From contig JAKLIP010000003.1 of assembly GCA_022709545.1 (NCBI GenBank), positions 22,867-86,866 of the forward strand: a DNA stretch of 64,000 bases, given 5' to 3'. A program made the position numbers and the translations under genes. The notes below the pieces were generated by a model. It searched no databases, had not been told where the DNA came from, and was given only the letters and a program-made list of their open reading frames with translations. The first letter of the stretch is position 1; every line of letters begins with the position of its first letter. The stretch is from Patescibacteria group bacterium. Its GTDB lineage: Bacteria > Patescibacteriota > Minisyncoccia > Moranbacterales > GWC2-37-73. Shown piece after piece: positions 40,001 through 45,509 of the stretch.

Positions 40001-40655
40001 TGAAAGTTCCATTTTCCATCGATGAGGTGATGTCATAAGCTTTGTTGGAAAGCGCACCAAGTGAAGCCATTTCTTCGTCCGTCAAAGTAATTTCTTCAAT
40101 TTTCAAGTTTCCAGGATTGTCAGGCAATTTAGTAAAAGTAACCGTTACATCTTCATTTTGGGGAGCTTTATAAGTAACGCCCTTTTCAACCGGTCCGATT
40201 TCCGCAGTCTTTCCGTCGTCACTTACATTCCATTCCGGCTTTTCATCAGAAGCCTCTTCGGTAGAAATGTTTTCTTCATCAGATGCTTCGTCTGATTCTT
40301 CTTCCTCAACTATTTCGTTGTCTGATGGCTGGTCTGTCAGAGATGGAACATTTTCTGCGGCAGGTTCTTCAGCAACAACTGTTTCTTCGGAAGTTGAATC
40401 TTTTTCATCATCAACTGTTGTTTCTTCTTTGTCGGAATCTGAATTAACTTCATCTTCAGAAACAGATCCTGCCTCATCGGCGCTGGCAGATGGTTCATTA
40501 TCTGCTCCGGCATACATCATGCCCATTGTCAAAAGATTGATTGAAGACATCTGAATAACAAACATCGGAACCATTATGATTGCCATAATTTTCTTTGCGA
40601 CCTTCATTTCACTTTTGTTCAGCCTGAGCTGAAACATTTTTACGATTTTTTTCAT
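34020..40655 (-). CDS. Giant multi-domain surface protein (2,211 aa)
   Basis: The N terminus is a signal anchor (IMAIIMVPMFVIQMSSINLL, about 27-46), then an acidic Ser/Glu-rich region to about residue 150. Four copies of an approximately 100-residue Ig-like module contain SVALGSDEYVN, VEDGQQVDCTITDT and TATCSVSDAAGN; one is near residue 390 and three lie in tandem near 1015-1320. Two PKD-like domains (near 825-910 and 1850-1930) have SYAWSQTAGPGT and SYSWTQTSGPGT. Two copies of a CEYTLDxGANWY module lie near 1410 and 1640. An FN3 domain near 2020 and a C-terminal WWYLWF transmembrane anchor finish it. It is a long stalk-like adhesin by architecture; the ligand is unknown. Confidence 0.8.
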   Translation of the reverse strand: MKKIVKMFQLRLNKSEMKVAKKIMAIIMVPMFVIQMSSINLLTMGMMYAGADNEPSASADEAGSVSEDEVNSDSDKEETTVDDEKDSTSEETVVAEEPAAENVPSLTDQPSDNEIVEEEESDEASDEENISTEEASDEKPEWNVSDDGKTAEIGPVEKGVTYKAPQNEDVTVTFTKLPDNPGNLKIEEITLTDEEMASLGALSNKAYDITSSMENGTFKYDLTLPKPENVDVQIAYTEKSADELEEVEPEDLKVIDEDKIDVKEDTIEANGIDHFTIFYMAPVNTGSVSASVSPSSGTAKIGDTLTITLSSTLNTLTVGACTVNSKNVAGTFAGPGGSGPYTYTLTYVVGSGDTDRASGTLPISCYLTDGGTNNLTVADFNDSNTLAVDANAPTFASVALGSDEYVNSAEATSGVNINVTTTGVEDGRQVSCTITDTVAGSVGPVTGTISGNAVTIATGVLTSLADGLLTATCSVSDAAGNPAVNGTDTATKDVAAPTTPSSIHIASNNATTTLAKSGDTVTVTATVDAGTTVTGTIGGQATTTNTVVGTTATLTRVLDASETEGAGLDFTLVSTDAAGNNATTVTKANIGDGSAVETDFTNPTCPEPTIAEGTNPNEQYAVGNVIYYTTNISGTGDFTVSEAATDSGSGIQKVNFPATGDIAGGGDVANPGPYSSLYAWSALDSYDGSSTITCYDAAGNTATSTLTIHRDNTNPSGFSVALDDNVVKDGASIVVTTTLTETGSGIASCHAYWSTDTAADGGDVDLGDLGTDCSGSVTVPNPSAGEGTYYIVVSDGSAPTLGVGDNVGLFQTTGTSSSAITVDNSSPTVDAGADVVAAAADLPVTLDATVDASIAGVASYAWSQTAGPGTVTFDDPTIEDPNATGVSVDGDYTLQLSVLDNSGNSASDTLTFTYDSTPPATPTIDVVATDDIINAAEQTATVTVTGGNEDGSTVTLNGNPTTIVTSTTWSYVLDAAAITAFGEGAETLTAVATDNAGNPNAVDGTRGITVDTSAPTFTSVALDSDEYINLAEATSSVNIDVVTTGVEDGQQVDCTITDTGTGSVGPVSGTISGNAATIATGDLTSLSDGLLTATCSVSDAAGNPAVDGTDTASKDTVVPTFSFAHFGADGYVNATEAVSGVDIDVVTNGAEDGQQVDCTITDTGTGSVGPVSGTISGNAVTIATGALTSLADGILTSTCNVSDIAGNPANPEIDIATKDTGVPTISSVALGSDEYVNLADATSGVDIDVVTTGVEDGQSVACLISDTFTYIPVSGLISGNTATISSGSLLGLNDGAIGVVCSVSDVAGNTATPRLDTAAKDVVPSTVTILTPAVSAYASGTSVFTFSSSEPGTQECNIDGGAWESCASGDTFSMLSDFAGLGETSFTLNVRDTDAAGNIGTDSRTFTKDTVAPSVTNVQAVVQSSGTDFYPYINGNVTTRIRADVSDAASGLDTTTCEYTLDNGANWYAGSYNVGTGRCIASIPATLTDGDVFTINIRVSDLVGNIGEGSAVVYTVDSEGPHTDSIAISPDPDGIYTSADPTITGTLSDTVSPITSCEYRYRVTGSGSGGWTTWMSGTWTPSGDPRTGTCTGSISGLSDGVSYDFSTRATDTLGHNGGGGENNITRTVDAAAPIVSNVRIVRTSPWTNYTPYVRGDDTFRIIADVSDAASGLDITTCEYTLDDGANWYSGSYNSGTGRCIADISPTIADGTVYTVNVRVNDMVGNQGTGTPATYTVDSANPTTDSITISPDDGTYTNANPTLTGTISDSVSPIVACEYRFRVTGDAWPASWSSATWDGSNCIADLSGLLSDGVSYDFAMRGRDSVEHWGGGGMNHITRIVDGNPPSVDAGTDKVVNALFTQDATASDDGSGIATYSWTQTSGPGTITFVSPNAEDTDISADTDGTYVARLTVTDNVGNSAYDEFTLIWDTTPPVVTLEIDPSHPDGDNHWYVSKPDVTLSAVDLNLDRIEYQIDSTSGTWTTYPSPVEIDDGEYMFYYRALDLAGNVSPIGEKHIKVDTHDPDEVEDLQATYKEDTNGVKLEWDADDSDIKDVYIYRGTTSDFKVNSSSRVAKNDHSDEDFTDYDIERGVKYYYKLVALDDAGNKSEVEKISIEIPKAGGQATVVYEGTEALPADAVVEREPIGDNNEITTPSGSDQGGQPLGSESQQKKKSIAETKPASSSQNWWYLWFTLGVAVLVGGVLWLILKRKDE
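36690..37620. repeat. Three tandem repeat units of about 300 bp in the giant surface gene
   Basis: Each unit encodes one Ig-like module with the GSDEYVN or equivalent start and the VEDGQ, GPVSGTISGN and SDAAGNP motifs. DNA-level identity is high, for instance around 37130-37210 and 37430-37510. Unit limits are approximate. Confidence 0.8.
39177..39490. repeat. Isolated fourth copy of the Ig-like repeat unit
   Basis: Closely related to the tandem units at 36690-37620 but placed about 1.6 kb nearer the 5' end of the same gene. This suggests module shuffling within the gene. Confidence 0.75.
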
Positions 40656-40699
40656 ATTATTTTATATTTTTTAAACTTATTTAATTATTTTTTGAATTT

Positions 40700-40752
40700 A
40701 AAAAACAAGCTAACTAAGACAGACGCTAAACGCACCTGCTTAAGTTAGCTTG
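40700..40752 (-). promoter_or_regulatory. Terminator-like hairpin in the leader of the giant surface gene
   Basis: On the minus strand CAAGCTAACT (40743-40752) pairs with AGTTAGCTTG (40706-40715). The inner part adds AAG/CTT and CAG/CTG pairs, and TTTTTT follows directly (40700-40705). It lies after two promoters and about 45 bases before the start codon. It would act as an intrinsic terminator of the leader, so attenuation or a premature stop is likely unless it is opened. Confidence 0.6.
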
Positions 40753-40804
40753 CTTAAAAAAATTGCGTGAAAAAATATTCACTTTTTTGTTATTTTATGT
40801 ATTG

Positions 40805-40833
40805 ATTTTATTATAAATAAGCCACTTTGTCAA
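40805..40833 (-). promoter_or_regulatory. Proximal promoter of the giant surface gene
   Basis: Minus-strand consensus TTGACA (40828-40833), 17-base spacer, TAAAAT (40805-40810). The spacer ends GGCTTATTTATAA, nearly the same as in the distal promoter. Confidence 0.7.
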
Positions 40834-40877
40834 AAAAGCACTTATACACACAGCTAATGTGCAATATTACTTTTATA

Positions 40878-40906
40878 ATTTTATCATAAATAAGCCGAAT
40901 TGTAAA
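40878..40906 (-). promoter_or_regulatory. Distal promoter of the giant surface gene
   Basis: Minus-strand TTTACA (40901-40906), 17-base spacer, TAAAAT (40878-40883). The spacer ends GGCTTATTTATGA. The two promoters are 73 bases apart and look like a duplication. Confidence 0.6.
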
Positions 40907-40963
40907 GAATTACTCCTTTAAAATTTCGGCATTTTACAATATTTTAAAAATTTAAAACATAAC

Positions 40964-40992
40964 AAAAAAAGAAGCCTTAGGCCTCTTTTTTT
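40964..40992 (-). terminator. Intrinsic terminator after the thioredoxin-fold protein gene
   Basis: AAAAAAAGAAGCC, loop TTA and GGCCTCTTTTTTT form a stem with one mismatch, 21 bases after the stop codon at 41014 on the minus strand. Confidence 0.75.
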
Positions 40993-41013
40993 GTTATCAG
41001 AAATTTATTGGCA

Positions 41014-42081
41014 TTAGTTGCAGCTTCCTCCTTGAGTTGCAGTCTGATCTGAAGTTGAGGCTCCCTTGACGGCTGCCAGTTTTTTGGAACATTCTGCTGG
41101 AGCAACATTGAAAGAATTGCATATTTCCTGCTTATATGACTCTGGGTCTCCGTACTTATAAATTGCTTTTGAACTAACCCCATTGATTTTCATTGTTGGT
41201 GATCCGGTAGCATTGGCTCCTTTTGATGCTTCTTCGTTTGACTTCATCAATCCCAAACCTTCTGCAGCAACACAAGAAGATATTTTAGAAGAATTTAAAC
41301 TCAGTGTTTTGGCTCCTGCTTCCCAACAGGACCCATCACTTCCGCATTTAGCATTAACATAGGATACGAAACTAAACCATTTGTCTTTTCCGTAATCCTT
41401 GAGGACGCAAGCTTCCCTTTCATTTTGGACTACTTCTTTTTCGCCATGCAACGATTCAACGGTGTCGCCGTTTACAGATACAATGTAGTGGAAATTGAAA
41501 TCAACTTTATTTTTAAGCAAATCATAAACCGGTTTCAGGGTGTCTTCTGCTTTGTTGCCGTAAGGGCAAAAACTCATAACAAATAAATCTACTACTGGCT
41601 TGTCTGCTTTAGGAATTGGCTTATTATTTTCTTCCGACTGCTTCTTGGCTAATTCGTTTTGTTTTGCTATTTCATCAAGTGAAATCAGAGAACCGCTGAC
41701 AAGTTTATTGCCGTCTTTGGTTAAATAAACTGGTTGTTCTTGGCCATTAACATTTACCATCAACTTATATAAACCGTTTTCTTTGGTCACTTCTTTAATT
41801 TCTACTTTTACTCCAGTAGCCGTATTGGCATTTAAAAATGTCTGGAATTTTTCCTTGATCATTTTTGGACCTATATCAACTTTTTCCCGATAATTCTTAA
41901 ACGCAAAAACTCCTGCGATAATAATAAACAAAACTATGGCTACAATAATTAATGTTTTGTTATTCTGCCATATTGTACAGATTTTTCCTTTGCAATTGCA
42001 TTTTACCCCGCATTTGCATTTTTCTTCATTTGACATTTGAGCAGAAGAATTTTGTTCCTCTATTTTCTTTTCATCTTCCAT
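41014..42081 (-). CDS. Membrane-anchored thioredoxin-fold (DsbA-like) protein with CPYG site
   Basis: 355 residues. The N-terminal cytoplasmic part is cysteine-rich (CKCGVKCNCKGKIC), then a transmembrane helix spans about 40-60. A small beta domain with KEVTKENGLYKLMVNVNGQ follows, then a thioredoxin-like domain. VVDLFVMSFCPYGNKAEDTL has a single active-site cysteine (CPYG in place of CxxC). The cis-proline loop is probably GSPTMKINGV, and several further cysteines follow (CGSDGSCW, SSCVAAEG, CNSFNVAPAEC). A role in extracytoplasmic thiol chemistry is inferred, which would suit the cysteine-rich exported proteins here. It could also be a GILT-like reductase. Confidence 0.75.
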   Translation of the reverse strand: MEDEKKIEEQNSSAQMSNEEKCKCGVKCNCKGKICTIWQNNKTLIIVAIVLFIIIAGVFAFKNYREKVDIGPKMIKEKFQTFLNANTATGVKVEIKEVTKENGLYKLMVNVNGQEQPVYLTKDGNKLVSGSLISLDEIAKQNELAKKQSEENNKPIPKADKPVVDLFVMSFCPYGNKAEDTLKPVYDLLKNKVDFNFHYIVSVNGDTVESLHGEKEVVQNEREACVLKDYGKDKWFSFVSYVNAKCGSDGSCWEAGAKTLSLNSSKISSCVAAEGLGLMKSNEEASKGANATGSPTMKINGVSSKAIYKYGDPESYKQEICNSFNVAPAECSKKLAAVKGASTSDQTATQGGSCN

Positions 42082-42117
42082 AATATTTTTTTAATTAATT
42101 ATTTTAAGTCCTTAGTT

Positions 42118-42146
42118 ATTGTATAGAACATTGAAAAATTTTACAA
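42118..42146 (-). promoter_or_regulatory. Promoter of the thioredoxin-fold protein gene
   Basis: Minus-strand TTGTAA (42141-42146), 17-base spacer, TACAAT (42118-42123). It diverges from the rpsF promoter just to its right. Confidence 0.5.
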
Positions 42147-42156
42147 GTAATGTTGC

Positions 42157-42185
42157 TTGCCATTTTTTTTATTGTCTGATATAAT
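42157..42185 (+). promoter_or_regulatory. rpsF operon promoter
   Basis: TTGCCA (42157-42162), 17-base spacer and perfect TATAAT (42180-42185) preceded by TGA, an extended -10. The start site should be near 42192, giving a leader of about 150 bases. Confidence 0.7.
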
Positions 42186-42191
42186 CATTGC

Positions 42192-42341
42192 ACAATCAAG
42201 AAAGGCCTTATTTGATCCGCCATTGAGCCAAAAATGGATAGATCAAAAAAATCTGCACTACAGGAGAGGACTTTCTTTGGGTGTAGTTTTTTTATTCTAA
42301 AAAGAAACTTTTACATAATAATTAAATAATTTAAGAAAAAT
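42192..42341 (+). promoter_or_regulatory. rpsF leader RNA, S6:S18-binding-type element with attenuator
   Basis: TTTGATC (42211-42217) pairs with GATCAAA (42241-42247). Inside, CCATT (42220-42224) pairs with AATGG (42233-42237), leaving CCG on the 5' side of the internal loop. Two stems around a CCG internal loop before rpsF is the known form of the S6:S18 autoregulatory element, which mimics 16S rRNA. In addition AAGAAAGGCC (42198-42207) can pair with GGACTTTCTT (42268-42277), a pairing that topologically excludes the terminator stem at 42257-42287. Binding of S6:S18 could therefore decide between read-through and termination. The direction of control is inferred. Confidence 0.65.
42257..42294 (+). 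terminator. Attenuator terminator before rpsF
   Basis: ACTACA (42257-42262) pairs with TGTAGT (42282-42287), followed by a run of T to 42293. The stem is only 6 bp, so it would be conditional and weak. Confidence 0.5.
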
Positions 42342-42869
42342 ATGCAGTACGAATTGTTTTATTTAGTCGGAGAACGCCAAGAGGCAAATCTTGATAAAAT
42401 AAAAGGAGATATAAATTCCCTCCTTGTTTCAGTAAAAGCCAGCCTGCTTGAACCAGAACTTTTTGAAAAAAGAAAATTGGCCTATGAAATCAAGCATCAA
42501 AATAAAGGCATCTATATTACTCGGCGTTTCGAGCTTCCTGAAATTGAAAATACCGATGAAACGAATAGGGCAGATTTCGGAATAGAAGCAATAACAAAAA
42601 AACTTAATCTTTATAGTGATATACTGCGTTTTATGATAGTAAAAACCGAAGATCTTCCTGATCTCGGCGCTAAAGAAAGAAGAAAAGCTCAAGAAATGAC
42701 CAATCAAAAACAAGCCCTTGGCCGTCCTCAACAGCGTCCTGCCAAACAAGACAATCAGACTCAAGAACCAGCTATAAAGCAGATTTCATCAGAAATTGAA
42801 CAACCACAAATTACCAAAGAAGACACAAAAAATATCGACGAGCAGCTTGATAAACTTTTAGATATATAA
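42342..42869 (+). CDS. rpsF: 30S ribosomal protein bS6
   Basis: bS6 binds 16S rRNA with bS18 in the platform of the small subunit. The core is recognisable: MQYELFYLVGERQEANLD at the N terminus, then KLAYEIKHQNKGIYITRRFEL and LNLYSDILRFMIVKTEDL. At 175 residues it is much longer than the usual 95-130, because of a glutamine- and proline-rich C-terminal tail after residue 105. It is first of rpsF-ssb-rpsR, an order conserved in many bacteria, and follows a likely S6:S18 autoregulatory leader. Confidence 0.95.
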   Translation: MQYELFYLVGERQEANLDKIKGDINSLLVSVKASLLEPELFEKRKLAYEIKHQNKGIYITRRFELPEIENTDETNRADFGIEAITKKLNLYSDILRFMIVKTEDLPDLGAKERRKAQEMTNQKQALGRPQQRPAKQDNQTQEPAIKQISSEIEQPQITKEDTKNIDEQLDKLLDI

Positions 42870-42919
42870 AAAATGGATATTGGTGAATATAAAAATTCAC
42901 AATTATTCATGAAAAAATT

Positions 42920-43405
42920 ATGAATTTAAACAAAGTTCAGCTCATAGGGCGTTTAACACGCGATCCAGAAATACGCAATACTCCATCTGGACAAACTGTA
43001 GCCACAGTAAGTATTGCAACTAATAGAACATGGAAAGACAAAAGCGGACAAAAGCAAGAAAAAACTGATTTCCACAATATTGTCATGTGGGGGCGAACCG
43101 CTGAAATTGCCGGCCAATATTTAACAAAGGGACAAGAAGCTTATTTTGAAGGCAGGCTTGAAACGCGTTCTTATACAGGTAAAGACGGCATAGAAAGACG
43201 AACCACTGAAATAATAGTAGAAAATATGCAAATGGGATCCAGACCACAAGGAAGCAGCAATTATTCAGGAGCCGCAACAGCGGCTGCAGCCGCCATGGGA
43301 GCAGGAGCTGTTGCCAGCCAAAAAACACCTGTTGCCGAAGAGATTCCTACCATCAATCTAGATGAGGAGCAGGATGAAGTAAAAATTGAAGATGTGCCTT
43401 TTTAA
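42920..43405 (+). CDS. ssb: Single-stranded DNA-binding protein
   Basis: 161 residues. The OB fold opens MNLNKVQLIGRLTRDPEIR and continues with FHNIVMWGRTAEIAGQYLTKGQ and EGRLETRSY. A linker of about 50 residues with an unusual alanine-rich block (AATAAAAAMGAGA) leads to an acidic tail ending EDVPF, equivalent to the DDIPF partner-binding tip. It coats single-stranded DNA and recruits RecO and others. It sits between rpsF and rpsR as is usual. Confidence 0.97.
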   Translation: MNLNKVQLIGRLTRDPEIRNTPSGQTVATVSIATNRTWKDKSGQKQEKTDFHNIVMWGRTAEIAGQYLTKGQEAYFEGRLETRSYTGKDGIERRTTEIIVENMQMGSRPQGSSNYSGAATAAAAAMGAGAVASQKTPVAEEIPTINLDEEQDEVKIEDVPF

Positions 43406-43428
43406 ATTATTTAATATTCAATATAACT

Positions 43429-43635
43429 ATGGAGAAAAAGACTTGCTATTTCTGTGATCAAAAAATGGATAAAATAGATTACAAAGATGCTTATCTCATA
43501 AGACGTTTCATGAATTCACAGGGAAAAATTTATCCGCCAAAAAGACACGGCATCTGCACAAAACATCAAAGAACACTATCACAAGCTATCAAAAGGGCTC
43601 GCGTAATGGCTTTGGCTCCTTTTGTAGTTAAATAA
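43429..43635 (+). CDS. rpsR: 30S ribosomal protein bS18, zinc-binding type
   Basis: 68 residues, with YKDAYLIRRFMNSQGKIYPPKRHGI and SQAIKRARVMALAPF as family signatures. CYFC near the N terminus and C-T-K-H later (GICTKHQ) give a C+ type set of zinc ligands. It partners bS6 in the ribosome and in the proposed leader binding. The gap to ssb is 23 bases. Confidence 0.97.
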   Translation: MEKKTCYFCDQKMDKIDYKDAYLIRRFMNSQGKIYPPKRHGICTKHQRTLSQAIKRARVMALAPFVVK

Positions 43636-43697
43636 ATAATAAACTAAGACGGATATAGAATTCGAATCAATTCGAATAATAATTCGCGATTACCCAC

Positions 43698-44255
43698 ATG
43701 CTAGGAATCACAGAAATAAAATCTGGGAAAAATATACTTTGGGAAGGATCTCCCTATGTAGTCATGAATGCAGAACATTCAAAAACAGGACGCGCTGGAG
43801 CAGTTTTGAGAACTAAATTGAAAAATCTTTTAACCGGCAATGTTTTAGAAAAGACTTTCAATGGTTCAGATAAAGTTGATGAGGCAGATATGTCCAAAAC
43901 TAAAGCTCAGTATCTGTATCCAGAACATGACGGCTTCGTTTTTATGGACACCAGCTCTTATGATCAGTTTTCTCTTCCGAAAGATGTCGTCGGTGAAGCT
44001 AATTTATATTTGCTTGAGGGAACAGAAGTAACAGTTTTAAATTTCAACGATACCCCGGTAAACATAGAATTGCCGATAAAAGTAACCTTGACAGTGGTTG
44101 AAGCTCCACCAGGAATAAAAGGCGATACTGCAGGCACGGGAGGTAAAGTCGTAAAAATGGAAACAGGACTTAAGGTTTCTGTTCCCTTGTTTATAAATGA
44201 GGGTGACAAACTTATCATCAATACTGAAAAAGGAGAGTATGTTTCAAGAGCATAA
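43698..44255 (+). CDS. efp: Translation elongation factor P with arginine at the loop tip
   Basis: EF-P rescues ribosomes stalled at polyproline. 185 residues with three beta-barrel domains: ITEIKSGKNILWEGSPYVVM, YLYPEHDGFVFMD and the C-terminal KVSVPLFINEGDKLIINTEKGEY. The loop that carries the modified residue reads SKTGRAGA, so position 32 is arginine, where many EF-Ps have lysine. Arginine-type EF-P is rhamnosylated by EarP in some proteobacteria, but the PGR context is not conserved here and no earP is seen. It follows rpsR after 62 bases and ends at a strong terminator. Confidence 0.95.
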   Translation: MLGITEIKSGKNILWEGSPYVVMNAEHSKTGRAGAVLRTKLKNLLTGNVLEKTFNGSDKVDEADMSKTKAQYLYPEHDGFVFMDTSSYDQFSLPKDVVGEANLYLLEGTEVTVLNFNDTPVNIELPIKVTLTVVEAPPGIKGDTAGTGGKVVKMETGLKVSVPLFINEGDKLIINTEKGEYVSRA

Positions 44256-44293
44256 GCCTTATTAGTGTTTAAATTTCATAGAACATCAGACAA

Positions 44294-44327
44294 AACAAAA
44301 AAACACCCCGAAAGAGGTGGTTTTTTT
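44294..44327. terminator. Terminator between efp and the convergent gene
   Basis: AAAAAAACACC...GGTGGTTTTTTT with loop CCGAAAGA and one bulged G. It has A and T tracts on both sides, so it can serve efp on the + strand and the 44340 gene on the minus strand. Confidence 0.75.
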
Positions 44328-44339
44328 ATAATTTTATTT

Positions 44340-45056
44340 TTATTTGCAGTGATAGATCCTTTCAACAAAAGATGTCTCTGAAATTAATACGCCATCTAGC
44401 CCATTCTCGATACAAAAAGATTTTGATGGATCACTGCAGAGATTTCTATGAACGGCATATTTTGTTCCATCTGGTGATATATCAATCTTGATCTTAGTAT
44501 CGCAAATTTTTCCCAGACTGCTCAATACATTTACATCTAATGAATAATCCTTATATGTCTTATTTTTTTCAAAATATATTTTTAAGCTGGATGCCACCTC
44601 TGGCATATTTTTTTTAACCGCTTCGTCATATTTCTCCTGTGCAGATTGATTTTGTGCATTTGATGATTCAGAACTTGTTGGAATATTTTGAGTAACAGCA
44701 GATTGTTGTCCATTTCTAACAGATGTTTTTTGATCTTCAACAAAAATTATATCTTGCTGTCCTTTATTTTTGTTAATACTTCTTGATATAAACCATATTA
44801 AAATTCCTATCATTATAATAGAGATAATTGCTATAATAATTATTATTATTTTAGGATTGATTTTTTTGTCTGAAATACTTCTAACATATGATTTTGCAGG
44901 ATTAATCTCTTTGTTCTGATTTTTGGCCAATAGCAATCCGTTTTTTATATCAGATTCTGGCCAGCCCTGATAAAGAAGATTTTTTATTATTGCTTCTTCC
45001 GGAGTATTTAAAATTAAAGATTGTTTTATATAATTAACCAATTCCTGTGTAACCAT
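44340..45056 (-). CDS. Single-pass membrane protein with N-terminal helical W-x3-DI domain
   Basis: 238 residues. The N-terminal 45 residues (VNYIKQSLILNTPEEAIIKN, then GWPESDIKNGL) form a small three-helix, UBA-like module I associate with CPR membrane proteins. A transmembrane helix follows (IIIIIIAIISIIMIGILIWF, about 70-92), then a Ser/Gln-rich linker. The extracellular C-terminal domain has two cysteines near CDTKIKID and NLCSDPSKSFC. Its position and strands resemble the globular part of pseudopilins, but no methylated pilin N terminus exists. The function is unknown. Confidence 0.6.
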   Translation of the reverse strand: MVTQELVNYIKQSLILNTPEEAIIKNLLYQGWPESDIKNGLLLAKNQNKEINPAKSYVRSISDKKINPKIIIIIIAIISIIMIGILIWFISRSINKNKGQQDIIFVEDQKTSVRNGQQSAVTQNIPTSSESSNAQNQSAQEKYDEAVKKNMPEVASSLKIYFEKNKTYKDYSLDVNVLSSLGKICDTKIKIDISPDGTKYAVHRNLCSDPSKSFCIENGLDGVLISETSFVERIYHCK

Positions 45057-45086
45057 ATTTTTATTTTTTAAAAATTCACATACTCA

Positions 45087-45114
45087 ATTATAGTATATAT
45101 TTGGCATAAAACAA
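45087..45114 (-). promoter_or_regulatory. Probable promoter of the 238-residue membrane protein
   Basis: Minus-strand TTGTTT (45109-45114), 16-base spacer, perfect TATAAT (45087-45092). The -35 overlaps the tail of the preceding terminator. Confidence 0.45.
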
Positions 45115-45138
45115 AAATCCCGAGCTTTCGGGATTTAT
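45113..45138 (-). terminator. Intrinsic terminator after the 50-residue gene
   Basis: AAATCCCGA, loop GCTT and TCGGGATTT, followed by TTGTTTT on the minus strand. Confidence 0.75.
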
Positions 45139-45160
45139 ATTTGTATTTGTGTTGGGTTTT

Positions 45161-45313
45161 TTAGAATAATCCTAATTGTCCAAAAAATGTAAAGACCAAA
45201 AGTGGAACCATGGCTATAAGAACAGCCAAATTAAACTCTTCTGAGCTTTGTTCTTCTTTTTTTCTCCTTGCGCAAACAGGACATGGGCATGGACTTTTTG
45301 ATTTTTTTTCCAT
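45161..45313 (-). CDS. Small membrane protein with CPCPVC motif (50 aa)
   Basis: A short frame in the 453-base gap between the 238-residue protein and recA. The N terminus MEKKSKSPCPCPVCARRKK has three closely spaced cysteines. A glutamate-rich stretch, one hydrophobic helix (LAVLIAMVPLLVFTFFGQLG) and an end at LF follow. A terminator lies 22 bases downstream of its stop, and another lies upstream in front of recA, so it is a stand-alone unit. No Shine-Dalgarno is visible. The rest of the gap holds only the recA terminator. The function is unknown; a metal or cofactor site at the membrane is possible. Confidence 0.55.
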   Translation of the reverse strand: MEKKSKSPCPCPVCARRKKEEQSSEEFNLAVLIAMVPLLVFTFFGQLGLF

Positions 45314-45392
45314 ATTTTTTTGCCAAGCTATAGTTTTAACTTAAGCATCGGCTGAATTTAAGATTAATTAATAAACAAAATATTTTTAAGAC

Positions 45393-45419
45393 AAAAACGG
45401 GCATTAGCACCCGTTTTTT
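45393..45419 (-). terminator. Intrinsic terminator after recA
   Basis: AAAAACGGG, loop CATTAGCA and CCCGTTTTT form a 9-bp stem about 90 bases after the recA stop on the minus strand, with T tracts on both sides. Confidence 0.7.
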
Positions 45420-45509
45420 ACCTTTATGTTTCAATTATACTCCATTTTTCATCCTTTGTCAATGTCTTGATTAATTATAACATGGAATAATTTATAAAAT
45501 ACGGGTCGA

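Noticed and set aside
43660..43697. AATTCGAAT direct/inverted repeats before efp
   Set aside because: Short AT-rich near-palindromes with no promoter overlap; could be chance.
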